NCBI GenBank assembly: GCA_019639255.1
Contig: JAHBSF010000060.1
Coordinates: 1 to 36,307 of the forward strand
Direction of reading: 5' to 3'
Source: Acidobacteriota bacterium
GTDB lineage: Bacteria > Acidobacteriota > Blastocatellia > RBC074
DNA: 36,307 nucleotides
The notes under the pieces are model-generated. The model saw nothing but the letters and a program-made list of their open reading frames with translations, did not search any database and was not told the origin of the DNA. A program made the translations under genes and the position numbers. This document shows positions 15,273 to 24,310 of this stretch, piece by piece (position 1 is the first letter of the stretch; each line of letters starts with the position of its first letter).

Positions 15273-15500
15273 ATGAGCGAAGAATCAGCAATCGAGAATA
15301 CGGTCGAGAATGCCGCAGATGCGGCGCCGGCGCAGGAAGCCCACGAGGAGCTTTCCTATCACGCGGTACAGAAAGACGGCAATATCACGGCAATCTGGGA
15401 GATGCGCGGGCGCAAGCACCTTCGCACCATCGATCCTCGCAGCGAAGAGGGGCGTCACCTGCTCGGCAATCACGAAGAGCCGGAAGCGCCGCAACATTAA
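15273..15500 (+). CDS. Small acidic protein of unknown function
   Basis: 75 residues, strongly acidic at the N-terminus (MSEESAIENTVENAADAAPA) with a more ordered C-terminal half (YHAVQKDGNITAIWEMRGRK, then a short His/Glu-rich end). There are no cysteines and no hydrophobic segment, so it is likely cytoplasmic. ATG 15273 has AGGAG at 15260-15264, and a possible promoter lies upstream, which supports a real gene despite its size. It is followed after 74 bp by the SbcC-like gene. I do not recognise the family. Confidence 0.75.
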   Translation: MSEESAIENTVENAADAAPAQEAHEELSYHAVQKDGNITAIWEMRGRKHLRTIDPRSEEGRHLLGNHEEPEAPQH

Positions 15501-15574
15501 CGTTCAGATCCTGAGATGCGAGCGGCGGTGAGGATCGCCCGCCCTCGCCGCCTCGGGTTCCGCTTCAGCCGCCC

Positions 15575-18500
15575 TTGCAGATCACCAGAGTCGCACTCAC
15601 GAACATCAAAAATCACGCCGAAGCCGAATGGGCTTTTCATCCCGGCGTGACCGCCATCTGCGGCCCGAACGGCTCGGGCAAAACCACGATCATCGAATCC
15701 ATCGCGTGGGCGCTGTTCGATCACCTCGAATACAAACGCGAGGATTTCGTCAAACGCGGCAAAAAAAAGGGCGCCGTAGTGGTCGATTTCATCTCGGCGC
15801 TCGACGGCCGCGCCTACGTCGTTCAACGCGACACCTCGGGCGTCTACTTCGTCTACGATCCCAAAACCAAAACCCGCGTAGTCGAACAGAAAAATCAGGT
15901 GCGGCCGTGGCTGTGCCGGCACATCGGCGTAGACGAGGACGCGGATCTTTCGACGCTTTTCAAATCCACCATCGGCGTGCCGCAGGGCGCCTTCACCCAC
16001 GACTTTTCACGCAGCCCCGCCGACCGCAAAAACGTCTTCGACCGCATACTCAAGGTCGATGAATACCGCGCAGCATCCGACAACCTGCGCGATACGAACA
16101 AACATATTCGAAACCAGATCGGCGAAGCGGATCGCGGCGTAGCCGAAGCCGAAGGCGAGCTGAAGGTCTACGACCGCACGCGCAGCGAAGTAGACAATCT
16201 TACAGCGAGTGTCGCAGATCTGGTCTCCAGGTCGGAATCTACCGAACGCGCGCGTAAACGGTTAATCGAGGAAACGGCAACGCTCGACGCCCGGAAAACC
16301 CTCATCGAAGAAAAGCGCGGCGCACTTGAACGATTGGCGGTAAAGCTCGATGTCGCGCGCGCCCGGCTGAGCGTAGCGCGCGAAGCGGCGGAAACTGCGC
16401 GTACTGCGGCAACGCTCGTAGCAGCGGCGCGCGCCGGTTACGACAGGTATCTGGCCGCCTCGCACCGCCTCGATGAACTCGAAACCGTGCGGCGCTCGCG
16501 CGAGGCGCTGCGCAATCAACTTGCCGGCATCGACGGCGAGAGGATTCAGACCGAAAGTGATATACGGCTGTTTGAACAGCGATTGAACGAAATCACCGAA
16601 GCCCGCGCCGCACTCGACCTTCTTGCGCCGAAGATTGGCGAGCAACAGCGTATCGAATCGCAGATCGCGGCACTGCGCGAAAGCCGCGGCGAGCGCCTGA
16701 GCATAGAGCGCACGATCGGCAAGCTCGATGAAGAACTCGGACGGCTGCGCGAGCGCTACACCGACACTTCGCGCAAACTCGAAGCAGCGGAGAAACATCG
16801 CGAAAGCGCCGAAAAAGCGCAGGAACTAGAAGACGAGCGCACCGCTCTCGATCGCAGGTTGCAGGAATGCGAACTCGCCGAAAAGGACCGCCAAATGAAA
16901 CAGGCGGAGCTGGACCGCCAGCGCCGCGAACTCTCCCGGCTCGAACATGAGGCCGCACAAAAACAGGCCGGTATTGCGAAACTCGAAGATCTCACCCAAA
17001 CGGCCGCCGAGTCTTCCCTGCTCGCGGAACGATACCAGCAGGATTCCGAACGTCTCGCGAAACTGCGGGCCGAAACCGCGCGCGATGCAGAAATGATAAC
17101 GGCGCTCGAAGGCGGCGGCATATGCCCGCTGCTTTCGGAAAAATGCCTGAACCTCAAACCCGGCGAATCTCTCGATTCGCGCTTCCGCACGGGACTTGCC
17201 CAACGGCGCGAGGAAATCGCGCAGATCGAAATCGCGCTTCCACTCCTCGCCCTCCGGCGCAACGCATCGGAACGCGCAGCGATGGAAACCGCGCGCCTGC
17301 CCGAAATCAAACAACAACTGGAACAGTTGCAGGAAACCATCGCCGAACGGCGCAGGCAAATCATCGAACTCGAAAAAGAAACCGGCTCCGACAGCGCAAA
17401 ACTCGCCGATGAAATCCGGGGACTCAAACAACAGCGGGCCGATCTGGATTCCAGGCTGAAAACCGCGCGCCAGGCGCAAAAAGTATACGCGCAGGCCGAA
17501 GGGTTGAAACAAACGCTGGACGCGCTGGGCGTAGAAGGCGGAGAGAAGAAAACCATACGCGACGCCGAATCCGCGCGGCTGGAAGCGTTCGGCGAACTCG
17601 ATGCGCGATTGAAAGAGGCGGAGCAGGCGCTATCCGCGCTTGAAGATCCGCGCGGGCGCGCCGCGGCGCTGCGAACGCAGATCGGACGCGAAGCCGAATG
17701 GCGGCGGGAGCTCGAGGAAAACCGGCGCCGGTCGGCAGACATCGCCGCGCGGCGGCAATCCGTCGACGAGGCCCTGCAAGCCTACTCGGCGCTCGACGCA
17801 GAACTTGCAACCGCCACGGCCGAGCGCGCAGCAAACGAACCTGACTACCGGACCTGCATCGCCAACGAACAAAGCGCGTCAACCGCAGATGCGCGGGAGC
17901 GGGAAGCAGCCGAAACCGAACGCGAAGTCGTGCAACTCGACGCCGAACGCACTGCTATGGATGCGGAGCTGAGAGTATTGATCGCGGAGTATGACGGCGA
18001 ACGCCACGAGCGCGCGCACCGGGAACTTGATGAAACGCGGCATCAGGCTACGGAGCTTGCCGCAATGCTTGAAAATGCCCGCGCACAATTGAAAAAGGCC
18101 GAAAGTCAGCTTGCATATCTGGAGGAGGTGCGCGCGCGCATGCGTGCGCATATGGTTACGCGCGACAGGTTCGCACGAATAGGCGAAACGACCGAATTTG
18201 TGCGCGATATTTTGCAGAAAGCGGCGCCGTATCTGATCGACTCTTACGTATTCTCGATTTCGATCGAGGCCAATCAGTTGTTCCGCGACATAACGGGCCG
18301 TCACGAATCGATGTTGCGCTGGACGCGCGATTACGAAATCACGCTTGAAGAAGAAGGCCACTCCCGGCCGTTTGCGAATCTCTCGGGCGGCGAGCAGATG
18401 GCTGCGGCGCTTTCTGTGCGTCTGGCGCTGCTCAAGGAACTATCGGAACTCAAGCTCGCGTTCTTTGATGAACCGACGACCAATATGGATGAGGAGCGGC

Positions 18501-18619
18501 GGCGCAACCTCGCGCAGCAGATCGGCCGGATAAAGGATTTTCAGCAACTCTTCGTCATCAGCCACGACGACAGCTTCGAGGGATTTACGGATCAGGTAAT
18601 CACACTCGGCGAAAGGTAG
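15575..18619 (+). CDS. SbcC/Rad50-like SMC-family ATPase
   Basis: 1014 residues, TTG start at 15575 (MQITRVALTNIKNHAEAEWA), the standard beginning of SbcC/Rad50-like proteins. Walker A is CGPNGSGKTT (G30-T37). Two long coiled coils (about 180-480 and 560-850) flank a central hook. The ABC signature LSGGEQ is at about residue 936, and Walker B AFFDEPTTNMD (D965-E966) is followed by the switch His in VISHDD. Rad50 and SbcC use a CxxC zinc hook; here the apex has C517 and C524 in GICPLLSEKC (C-P-x5-C). That spacing is unlike canonical Rad50, although it falls exactly mid-protein. Partners of this class are Mre11/SbcD nucleases, but no such gene is in the window. A role in DNA repair or defence is inferred from the family. 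Confidence 0.88.
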   Translation: MQITRVALTNIKNHAEAEWAFHPGVTAICGPNGSGKTTIIESIAWALFDHLEYKREDFVKRGKKKGAVVVDFISALDGRAYVVQRDTSGVYFVYDPKTKTRVVEQKNQVRPWLCRHIGVDEDADLSTLFKSTIGVPQGAFTHDFSRSPADRKNVFDRILKVDEYRAASDNLRDTNKHIRNQIGEADRGVAEAEGELKVYDRTRSEVDNLTASVADLVSRSESTERARKRLIEETATLDARKTLIEEKRGALERLAVKLDVARARLSVAREAAETARTAATLVAAARAGYDRYLAASHRLDELETVRRSREALRNQLAGIDGERIQTESDIRLFEQRLNEITEARAALDLLAPKIGEQQRIESQIAALRESRGERLSIERTIGKLDEELGRLRERYTDTSRKLEAAEKHRESAEKAQELEDERTALDRRLQECELAEKDRQMKQAELDRQRRELSRLEHEAAQKQAGIAKLEDLTQTAAESSLLAERYQQDSERLAKLRAETARDAEMITALEGGGICPLLSEKCLNLKPGESLDSRFRTGLAQRREEIAQIEIALPLLALRRNASERAAMETARLPEIKQQLEQLQETIAERRRQIIELEKETGSDSAKLADEIRGLKQQRADLDSRLKTARQAQKVYAQAEGLKQTLDALGVEGGEKKTIRDAESARLEAFGELDARLKEAEQALSALEDPRGRAAALRTQIGREAEWRRELEENRRRSADIAARRQSVDEALQAYSALDAELATATAERAANEPDYRTCIANEQSASTADAREREAAETEREVVQLDAERTAMDAELRVLIAEYDGERHERAHRELDETRHQATELAAMLENARAQLKKAESQLAYLEEVRARMRAHMVTRDRFARIGETTEFVRDILQKAAPYLIDSYVFSISIEANQLFRDITGRHESMLRWTRDYEITLEEEGHSRPFANLSGGEQMAAALSVRLALLKELSELKLAFFDEPTTNMDEERRRNLAQQIGRIKDFQQLFVISHDDSFEGFTDQVITLGER

Positions 18620-18620
18620 G

Positions 18621-18710
18621 AGATAACGGAACAAACGAAATAAGGACGGAATCTACGGAAATATTCAACTGTTCCGTAATTTTCGTTTCATTTCGTTTGT
18701 TCCGTTATCT
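18621..18710. repeat. Palindrome-family A, convergent junction
   Basis: Perfect outer arms of 21 nt at 18621-18641 and 18690-18710 (AGATAACGGAACAAACGAAA plus T). Inner ACGGAA (18655-18660) and TTCCGT (18672-18677) pair as well. It lies between the stops of the convergent SbcC-like and UbiD genes, one base after the first and four before the second. Confidence 0.9.
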
Positions 18711-18714
18711 TTTC

Positions 18715-20163
18715 TTACAGACCTAGGCGCTTCCATTTTTCATCGACTATCCGTTTGACCTCATGGCTTGTGTTGTTTTCCTTCGGCCAGGGCCGGTCGA
18801 ATCCCTCGTTTTTCCACTTGCGGGTTGCGTCCACGCCCATCTTCGAGCCGAAGCCCATCTGTCTGGATGCGTGATCGAGTACGTCGATCGGGCCGAGCAT
18901 AAACTGTATATCCCTTTCGGGGTCGATGTTGTTCAACACCTTCCAGGCGACTTCGCTCGGATTTTGCACATCCACATCGTCGTCGACCACGACTATGCAT
19001 TTTGTAAACATCGCCTGCCCGAGCCCCCATATCGCATTCATGATTTTGCGCGCGTGGCCCGGATACTGCTTCCGAATGGAAACAAGCATCAGGTTGTGGA
19101 ATACGCCCTCAAACGGAAGGTTCATATCCACAATCTCGGGAAACTGACGCTTAAGAACCGGCAGCGTTATGCGGGTGATCGCCCAGCCCATCCAGCAATC
19201 TTCCATAGGCGGACGGCCCACGATCGTGGTCTGGTAAATCGGATCGCGCCGGTGCGTCACGGCGGTGAGGTGAAACACGGGGTAGGGTTCTTCGAGCGTG
19301 TAAAAACCGGTGTGATCGCCGAACGGGCCCTCGTCGCGGCGTTCGGCCGGATCTACCCAGCCTTCCAGCACTATCTCGGCAGTCGACGGGACTTCGAGAT
19401 CCACCGAAACGCATTTGACCATCTCTATGGGTTTTTCGCGTATGAAGCTTGCGAAGATCATCTCGTCGAGATCGTCGGGCAGCGGCAGCGTAGCGGCGAA
19501 GTTCGTGATGGGTTCGGCGCCGATTGCGACGGCGACTTCCATGCGATCTACGCCGCGCTTTTCCAGATCGCGGTGATGCGCGGCGCCGTGTTTGTGGATC
19601 TGCCAGTGCATGGCGGTGGTTTTTTCGTCGTAGACCTGCATGCGGTACATGCCGCAGTTGCGTTTGCCGGTGCGCGGGTTGCGCGTAAAAACCATGGGGA
19701 AGGTAATGAAGCGCCCGCCGTCGAGTTCCCAGCATTTGAGGATCGGGAAATCGAAGAGCGAAAACTCGCCCTCGCGCTTTATGACTTCCTGACACGCGCC
19801 CGACTTTACCTCGCGCGGAAAGTACTTGCCGAGTTCGGCAAGCTTCGGCAGCATCTTCACCTTTTCGAGCAGTCCTTCGGGCGATTTGAAATCCAGCCAT
19901 TCCCTCAGACGCGCGGCTACGTCATCGACGCTCGATACCTGAAGCGCCAGCTCCATCCGCCTGCGGCTGCCGAGTGCGTTTATCAGCACCGGCACTGATC
20001 CGCCGTCCACGTTTTCAAACAGCAGCGCCGGTCCGCCGCTTTTCGATACGCGATCGGTGATTTCTGTAATCTCCTGATCGCTTGATACGGGAACCTTGAT
20101 TCGTTTAAGTTCGCCGTGCTTGTCGAGTATCCTGATGAATTCGCGCAGGTCGTTGTAGGCCAT
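18715..20163 (-). CDS. UbiD-family prenylated-FMN decarboxylase
   Basis: 482 residues, start ATG 20163 ([20 protein letters not shown]) with GGAG upstream. UbiD enzymes use prenylated FMN to decarboxylate aromatic or unsaturated acids; the best known is 4-hydroxy-3-polyprenylbenzoate decarboxylase of quinone synthesis. Diagnostic stretches are [44 protein letters not shown] and [19 protein letters not shown], the last containing the catalytic acidic cluster region, then [12 protein letters not shown]. The size and C-terminal region are normal. No UbiX (prenylated-FMN synthase) or other ubi/men gene is nearby, so the substrate is unassigned. It is divergent from the antiporter gene across 133 bp. 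Confidence 0.93.
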   Translation of the reverse strand: MAYNDLREFIRILDKHGELKRIKVPVSSDQEITEITDRVSKSGGPALLFENVDGGSVPVLINALGSRRRMELALQVSSVDDVAARLREWLDFKSPEGLLEKVKMLPKLAELGKYFPREVKSGACQEVIKREGEFSLFDFPILKCWELDGGRFITFPMVFTRNPRTGKRNCGMYRMQVYDEKTTAMHWQIHKHGAAHHRDLEKRGVDRMEVAVAIGAEPITNFAATLPLPDDLDEMIFASFIREKPIEMVKCVSVDLEVPSTAEIVLEGWVDPAERRDEGPFGDHTGFYTLEEPYPVFHLTAVTHRRDPIYQTTIVGRPPMEDCWMGWAITRITLPVLKRQFPEIVDMNLPFEGVFHNLMLVSIRKQYPGHARKIMNAIWGLGQAMFTKCIVVVDDDVDVQNPSEVAWKVLNNIDPERDIQFMLGPIDVLDHASRQMGFGSKMGVDATRKWKNEGFDRPWPKENNTSHEVKRIVDEKWKRLGL

Positions 20164-20296
20164 ATTGTGCTCCGGCCGAAATGGTAACAACCGCGAAGGC
20201 GACTTACAAGACGGCTTTCGACCGGGAGCGACATCAGACGAAACAAACGTATTGCTCGGGGTATTTGAACAAACCCGGACCGGACTGCACAAAGAC

Positions 20297-21793
20297 ATGG
20301 GATCGATCGAATACATACTGGTTGCGGCGGCGGGACTGCTGCTGCTGAGCATTATTGCGAGCAAGGCGTCGGGGCGACTGGGCGTGCCGGCGCTGCTGAT
20401 TTTTCTGGCCGTGGGCATGCTCGCCGGTTCGGACGGACCGGGGGGAATTTATTTCGACAACGCGCCCGTAGCGCAGGGGCTCGGTGTAGTCGCGCTCGTA
20501 CTGATACTTTTTGCGGGCGGCATCGTCACCAAATGGGAGCGCATCAGGCCCGTTTTATGGAGGGGCGTTGCGCTTTCCACGTTCGGCGTATTCATCACGG
20601 CGTTTCTGGTCGCGGCGTTTGCGAAGTTTGTCCTTCAGTTTACGTGGCTGGAGGGGTTGCTGCTGGGATCGGTTGTAGCGTCAACGGACGCTGCGGCGGT
20701 ATTCGCCGTGCTGCGTTCGCGCAGCGTCAGCCTGAAGGGAGAACTCGAACAGCTTCTGGAACTCGAATCCGGCAGCAACGATCCGATGGCCGTGCTGCTT
20801 ACGCTGGGCATGATCCGGTTGATGGCCGAGCCGGGGACGCCCGTAATCTCCCTTGCGCCGATGTTCCTGCTGCAAATGGCGCTCGGCGCCGTGCTCGGCT
20901 ACGCGATGGGCAAGCTGATGACCTGGATCATCAACCGGGTCAAACTGGAATACGACGGCCTCTACCCCGTGCTGACGCTGACGCTCGTGCTGCTTACCTA
21001 CAGCATTACCTCGACTCTGGGCGGCAACGGATTTCTTGCGGCGTATCTGTCGGCGATCGTGCTGGGCAACAGCGATTTCATACACAAGCGCAGCCTCATA
21101 CGATTTCACGACGGGCTGGCGTGGCTGATGCAGATAGTGATGTTTCTGACGCTCGGGCTGCTGGTATTCCCGCACGCGCTCGTGCCTATAATCGGCGCGG
21201 GATTGTTGACCTCGCTGTTTCTGGTATTCGTAGCGCGGCCGGTGAGCGTTTTTCTCACGCTGTGGCCGGCGCGTATGACCATGGCGGAAAAGGCGATGGT
21301 GTCGTGGGTAGGGCTGCGCGGCGCAGCGCCGATCATACTCGCGACGTTTCCGCTGATGGCGGGAGTGGCGCACGCCGAGATGTATTTCAACATAGTGTTT
21401 TTCGTCGTGCTGACTTCGGGTTTGCTGCAAGGGTTGACTATCCCGACGCTTGCCGGATGGCTCGGAGTCGATGCGCCCCTTGCGGGCAAGCGACGGGCGC
21501 CGCTCGAATACGAACCTACCGGAAAATCCAGAAGCGATCTGGCCGAAGTTTTCGTCCCGTCGGATTCGGCCGTTGTGGGACGCAGAATTCTGGATCTTGG
21601 GCTTCCGCCCGGTTCGCTCGTAGTGCTGATCATTCGGGGCGAAACAACGATAGTTCCGTCGGGAGGCACGGTAATCGAACCGGGCGACGAGTTGCTGATT
21701 TTCGCCGACAGGGATCAACTGAGCGGGATTGTGGCGATAATCAACCGCAGAAAAGAAGAGCAGGAAAGAGAAACAACAGAACAGACGGAATGA
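20297..21793 (+). CDS. NhaP2/CvrA-type potassium/proton antiporter
   Basis: 498 residues, start ATG 20297. The CPA1 Na+/H+ exchanger domain (residues 1-390) has about twelve hydrophobic segments. The ion-site residues are D131 in [12 protein letters not shown] and N161-D162 in [11 protein letters not shown] cytoplasmic TrkA_C/RCK-C domain (about 410-490) follows, with [20 protein letters not shown] and [16 protein letters not shown]. TrkA_C binds ligand or nucleotide and gates transport. This domain order is that of NhaP2, which exports K+ in exchange for H+. The final residues [12 protein letters not shown] are encoded by a degenerate palindrome-family repeat and look like an acquired tail. 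It converges on the MocA-like gene. Confidence 0.9.
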   Translation: MGSIEYILVAAAGLLLLSIIASKASGRLGVPALLIFLAVGMLAGSDGPGGIYFDNAPVAQGLGVVALVLILFAGGIVTKWERIRPVLWRGVALSTFGVFITAFLVAAFAKFVLQFTWLEGLLLGSVVASTDAAAVFAVLRSRSVSLKGELEQLLELESGSNDPMAVLLTLGMIRLMAEPGTPVISLAPMFLLQMALGAVLGYAMGKLMTWIINRVKLEYDGLYPVLTLTLVLLTYSITSTLGGNGFLAAYLSAIVLGNSDFIHKRSLIRFHDGLAWLMQIVMFLTLGLLVFPHALVPIIGAGLLTSLFLVFVARPVSVFLTLWPARMTMAEKAMVSWVGLRGAAPIILATFPLMAGVAHAEMYFNIVFFVVLTSGLLQGLTIPTLAGWLGVDAPLAGKRRAPLEYEPTGKSRSDLAEVFVPSDSAVVGRRILDLGLPPGSLVVLIIRGETTIVPSGGTVIEPGDELLIFADRDQLSGIVAIINRRKEEQERETTEQTE

Positions 21794-21830
21794 AACGGAA
21801 CAAACGAAAAATTTGAGGATTTCCGCGTTC
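21764..21830. repeat. Palindrome-family A, degenerate half copy overlapping a gene end
   Basis: GAAAGAGAAACAACAGAACA and then ACGGAATGAAACGGAACAAACG follow the usual order of sub-motifs. The TGA in GGAATGA is the antiporter stop codon. A poor right half (TTTCCGCGTTCTCT) follows. It lies at a convergent junction. Confidence 0.55.
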
Positions 21831-21837
21831 TCTGCTT

Positions 21838-22464
21838 CTACGGACTCCACTTGCGATAGGCGTAAACGGGTTGGAACTGTTTGCTCAGCCGTTCGTAATC
21901 TTCGGGCCGGTCTATGTCTTCGAGCACGGCTGAGGAATCCACGGGCACTTCGAGCACATCGTCATTGTAAGCGTTGATCAGGGCCTTCAGGCCATCGGGG
22001 ATGTCTTCGCGCAGTTGCATGACCTGACGCTCAAGATCGCGGCTGAGAATTACGGGGTGTCCGCGTTTGCCGGCGTAAACGGGCAGGGCGATTTTTTTGC
22101 CGCCGTGATTGAACGCTTCGATCAGTTTCCGGATCGTGGCGGAATCTATCATCGGTTGATCCACCAGAGCGATCAGCACGGCGTCGGATTGCGGGCTTAC
22201 CTGCGCCCATCCGGTTTTTATCGAACTGAGCATGCCCGACTTGTAATCCGGATTGATCGCATAGCCCACGCCCGATCCCGCCAGACGCTCGCGCACGTCC
22301 GCCTCGCGGTGGCCGAGCACTACGATTATTTCAGCCAGCGTCGTGCCTCGCAGATTTTCTATGCATTCTCCGATTACGGTGCGCCGCCCCCACTTCAGCA
22401 AGGGCTTGAATGCGCCTTCCATACGGGTAGACTCCCCGGCCGCCAAAAGGATTCCCGAAATCAT
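21838..22464 (-). CDS. MocA-like molybdenum cofactor nucleotidyltransferase
   Basis: 208 residues, NTP_transf_3 fold. LLAAGESTRMEGAFKPLLKW (residues 6-25) is the nucleotide-binding motif (LAAGxSxRMG.K). Further matches are VVLGHREADVRERL, NPDYKSGMLSSIKTGW, the metal-binding VDQPMI and KRGHPVIL. All are typical of MocA, which couples CTP to molybdopterin to make MCD, and of related CTP or GTP transferases such as PucB. The XdhC pair at 11.5-12.7 kb belongs to the same biosynthetic theme. ATG 22464 is preceded by GGAGACTAGAG. It is the last gene of a long leftward run, 74 bp after the small membrane protein. Confidence 0.85.
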   Translation of the reverse strand: MISGILLAAGESTRMEGAFKPLLKWGRRTVIGECIENLRGTTLAEIIVVLGHREADVRERLAGSGVGYAINPDYKSGMLSSIKTGWAQVSPQSDAVLIALVDQPMIDSATIRKLIEAFNHGGKKIALPVYAGKRGHPVILSRDLERQVMQLREDIPDGLKALINAYNDDVLEVPVDSSAVLEDIDRPEDYERLSKQFQPVYAYRKWSP

Positions 22465-22538
22465 CTCTAGTCTCCAGGCTGCGGTATGCAGTATTTTGTT
22501 GCTCTTTTAATACGGATCAGCGCGAAAGTCACGCGACA

Positions 22539-22901
22539 TCAACGAAAATCCGCGCCGGACAACAGTATGATGAACAGCCCCGTACACGCGGCGTTGAGCA
22601 GAAACGTAAGTGCGCCGCCGATGAGCAAACCTTTTACCATATCGGGGCGGCCCTTTTTCGAGAATATGACAATCGCCGGAATCAGATAAACCAACTGGGT
22701 GATCCCGATGAATATTATTGTTACACCGTAAGACATCACTCCGAGCGGCGCCTGTACCAGATGCAGCAGGAATGCAAGCCCCACTCCGCGCCAGACATCG
22801 CGGGATCTGCGCGGCGGCGGACCGCCCGGGTACCCCGTATACGGCGGCGGATTATAACCATAATAGGGCGGTTGACCGTACGGCGGCGGTTGATCCTGCA
22901 T
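22539..22901 (-). CDS. Small Pro/Tyr-rich membrane protein
   Basis: 120 residues. Residues 1-33 are Pro/Tyr/Gly-rich (MQDQPPPYGQPPYYGYNPPP), a cytoplasmic low-complexity tail seen on many small bacterial membrane proteins. Three hydrophobic segments follow: VGLAFLLHLVQAPLGVM, VTIIFIGITQLVYLIPAIVI and LLIGGALTFLLNAACTGLFI. A basic KKGRP loop precedes the last. Its ATG shares a base with the stop of the radical SAM gene (TGATG), so the two are translationally coupled and probably work together. No enzyme motif is present; it may be a membrane partner or anchor. Confidence 0.8.
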   Translation of the reverse strand: MQDQPPPYGQPPYYGYNPPPYTGYPGGPPPRRSRDVWRGVGLAFLLHLVQAPLGVMSYGVTIIFIGITQLVYLIPAIVIFSKKGRPDMVKGLLIGGALTFLLNAACTGLFIILLSGADFR

Positions 22902-24310
22902 CAGAGTTCAGCCCTCCGGCGCAGCGCTGCCAGGCGCGTTGCTTCCAGTTCGTCGCGGTAAAACAGATTGTAGGTATCGAACGGAATCAGCCGTCCATCC
23001 CTGTGAACTATATGCACGCAGCTTTTCTTCACCGAACGCACGTCGAACGACCAGGCGTCGATGAACTGCATGATGACTACGCGAAACAGGTTTTCGTATC
23101 CGAGCCCGTCGGGCGTTTGAACCGAAGGCAGACAGCACAGCAGATCGCTCAGCGTCGCGGCGCTCGATTCCGGCGAATGATTGGTCGCAAACAGCCGGAA
23201 TATGTGCTCGCGCACGCTCTCGTCCTGCTCGTATATGATCGTGTTGCGCCCCCCCTCTATCAGCACGCGCGGATCTACAAGACCCGTAAGCGGGACTACG
23301 TTGCCGCCGAGCTTCAGCGCATAGGCCATCGCAAGCGAATCGGGATGGCACGGCACCGGGATTACGTCCTCGGCGCGGAATACGCCGCTTTGCTCGATGA
23401 TCTTGCGCCGCACTTCGGTGAGCGTCAGCCGGTCGCGTTCGGGATCGAAACCCTCCAGGCGTCCGGCGGCCTGAATGGGCTGAAAAGTGACGCCGCGCAC
23501 GCAAGGCTGTTCGAGCGCATATCCGATGATCCGGCCGATTTCGCGGTCGTTTACGCCCTTTTTGAGCGTCACTACCAGCGTAGTCGAAACGCCCAGACGA
23601 TTGAGCCGCTCGATTGCAGCCTCGCGCACGCTGCGCAGGTCCGCGCCGCGCAGGTCAACAAGCGCCTCGCGCTCGAAGGAATCGAACTGAAGGTATACTT
23701 CAAAGTCCGGCATAAACTCCGCCAGACGTTCGGCGAACGCTTCGTCGCGTGCAATGCGCACACCGTTGGTATTGACCATGAGATGGCGAATCGGGCGCTG
23801 CCTGGCCATCTTCAATACTTCAAAAAACTCGGGATGCAGCGTAGGCTCGCCGCCCGAAATCTGGACTACATCGGGCGTTCCCTCGTTGCGCACGACGGCG
23901 TCGAGCATCGATTCAATTTCTTCAAGCGAACGGAACTCGGTTCTGCGCGGCCCGCTTTCCGAATAACAGATCGGGCATTGCAGGTTGCAGTGGTCGGCGA
24001 TCTCCACAAGCGCGAGGCACGAATGCTGCTCGTGATCCGTACACAATCCGCAATCGTAGGGACAGCCCCACCGCACGGGCGTGTTGTAACGCAACGGCAT
24101 TTCGGGCGGTTTGATGAATACCTCGCGGCAGCGCCGGTAATAGTCTATGTCGTCGGCGATGAGCACGCGCTCTGGACCGTGCTCCGGGCAGCGCTTGAGC
24201 ATCAGCACGCGCGAGTCTTCAAAAACGATCTTGCCCTCGACCTTGCGGTAACACCGCCCGCAGATCGACACCGCGACATCATAAAAAAGATATGGGCGCA
24301 CCCGAGTCAT
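22901..24310 (-). CDS. Radical SAM enzyme, COG1964 / tetraether-synthase-like
   Basis: 469 residues. The N-terminal metal-binding module has C17-x2-C20 and C41 in KRCPEHGPE (rubredoxin-like). GCPYDCGLC (C83, C87, C90) and C98 follow, then the radical SAM triad C108-x3-C112-x2-C115 in DHCNLQCPICYSESG, and the GGEP-type motif ISGGEPTLHPEFFE. The C-terminal region has PVPCHPDS, LLCCLPS and KKSCVHIVHRDG then PFDTYNLFYRD, which can hold auxiliary Fe-S clusters. This layout matches COG1964 proteins, which include archaeal Tes (MJ0619 type), joining lipid tails to make tetraethers. A pterin-methylase role was also once proposed for MJ0619. ATG 24310 overlaps the Lgt-paralogue stop (ATGA) and has GGAGGT three bases before it. 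The lipid role is inference; the radical SAM fold is certain. Confidence 0.88.
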   Translation of the reverse strand: MTRVRPYLFYDVAVSICGRCYRKVEGKIVFEDSRVLMLKRCPEHGPERVLIADDIDYYRRCREVFIKPPEMPLRYNTPVRWGCPYDCGLCTDHEQHSCLALVEIADHCNLQCPICYSESGPRRTEFRSLEEIESMLDAVVRNEGTPDVVQISGGEPTLHPEFFEVLKMARQRPIRHLMVNTNGVRIARDEAFAERLAEFMPDFEVYLQFDSFEREALVDLRGADLRSVREAAIERLNRLGVSTTLVVTLKKGVNDREIGRIIGYALEQPCVRGVTFQPIQAAGRLEGFDPERDRLTLTEVRRKIIEQSGVFRAEDVIPVPCHPDSLAMAYALKLGGNVVPLTGLVDPRVLIEGGRNTIIYEQDESVREHIFRLFATNHSPESSAATLSDLLCCLPSVQTPDGLGYENLFRVVIMQFIDAWSFDVRSVKKSCVHIVHRDGRLIPFDTYNLFYRDELEATRLAALRRRAEL

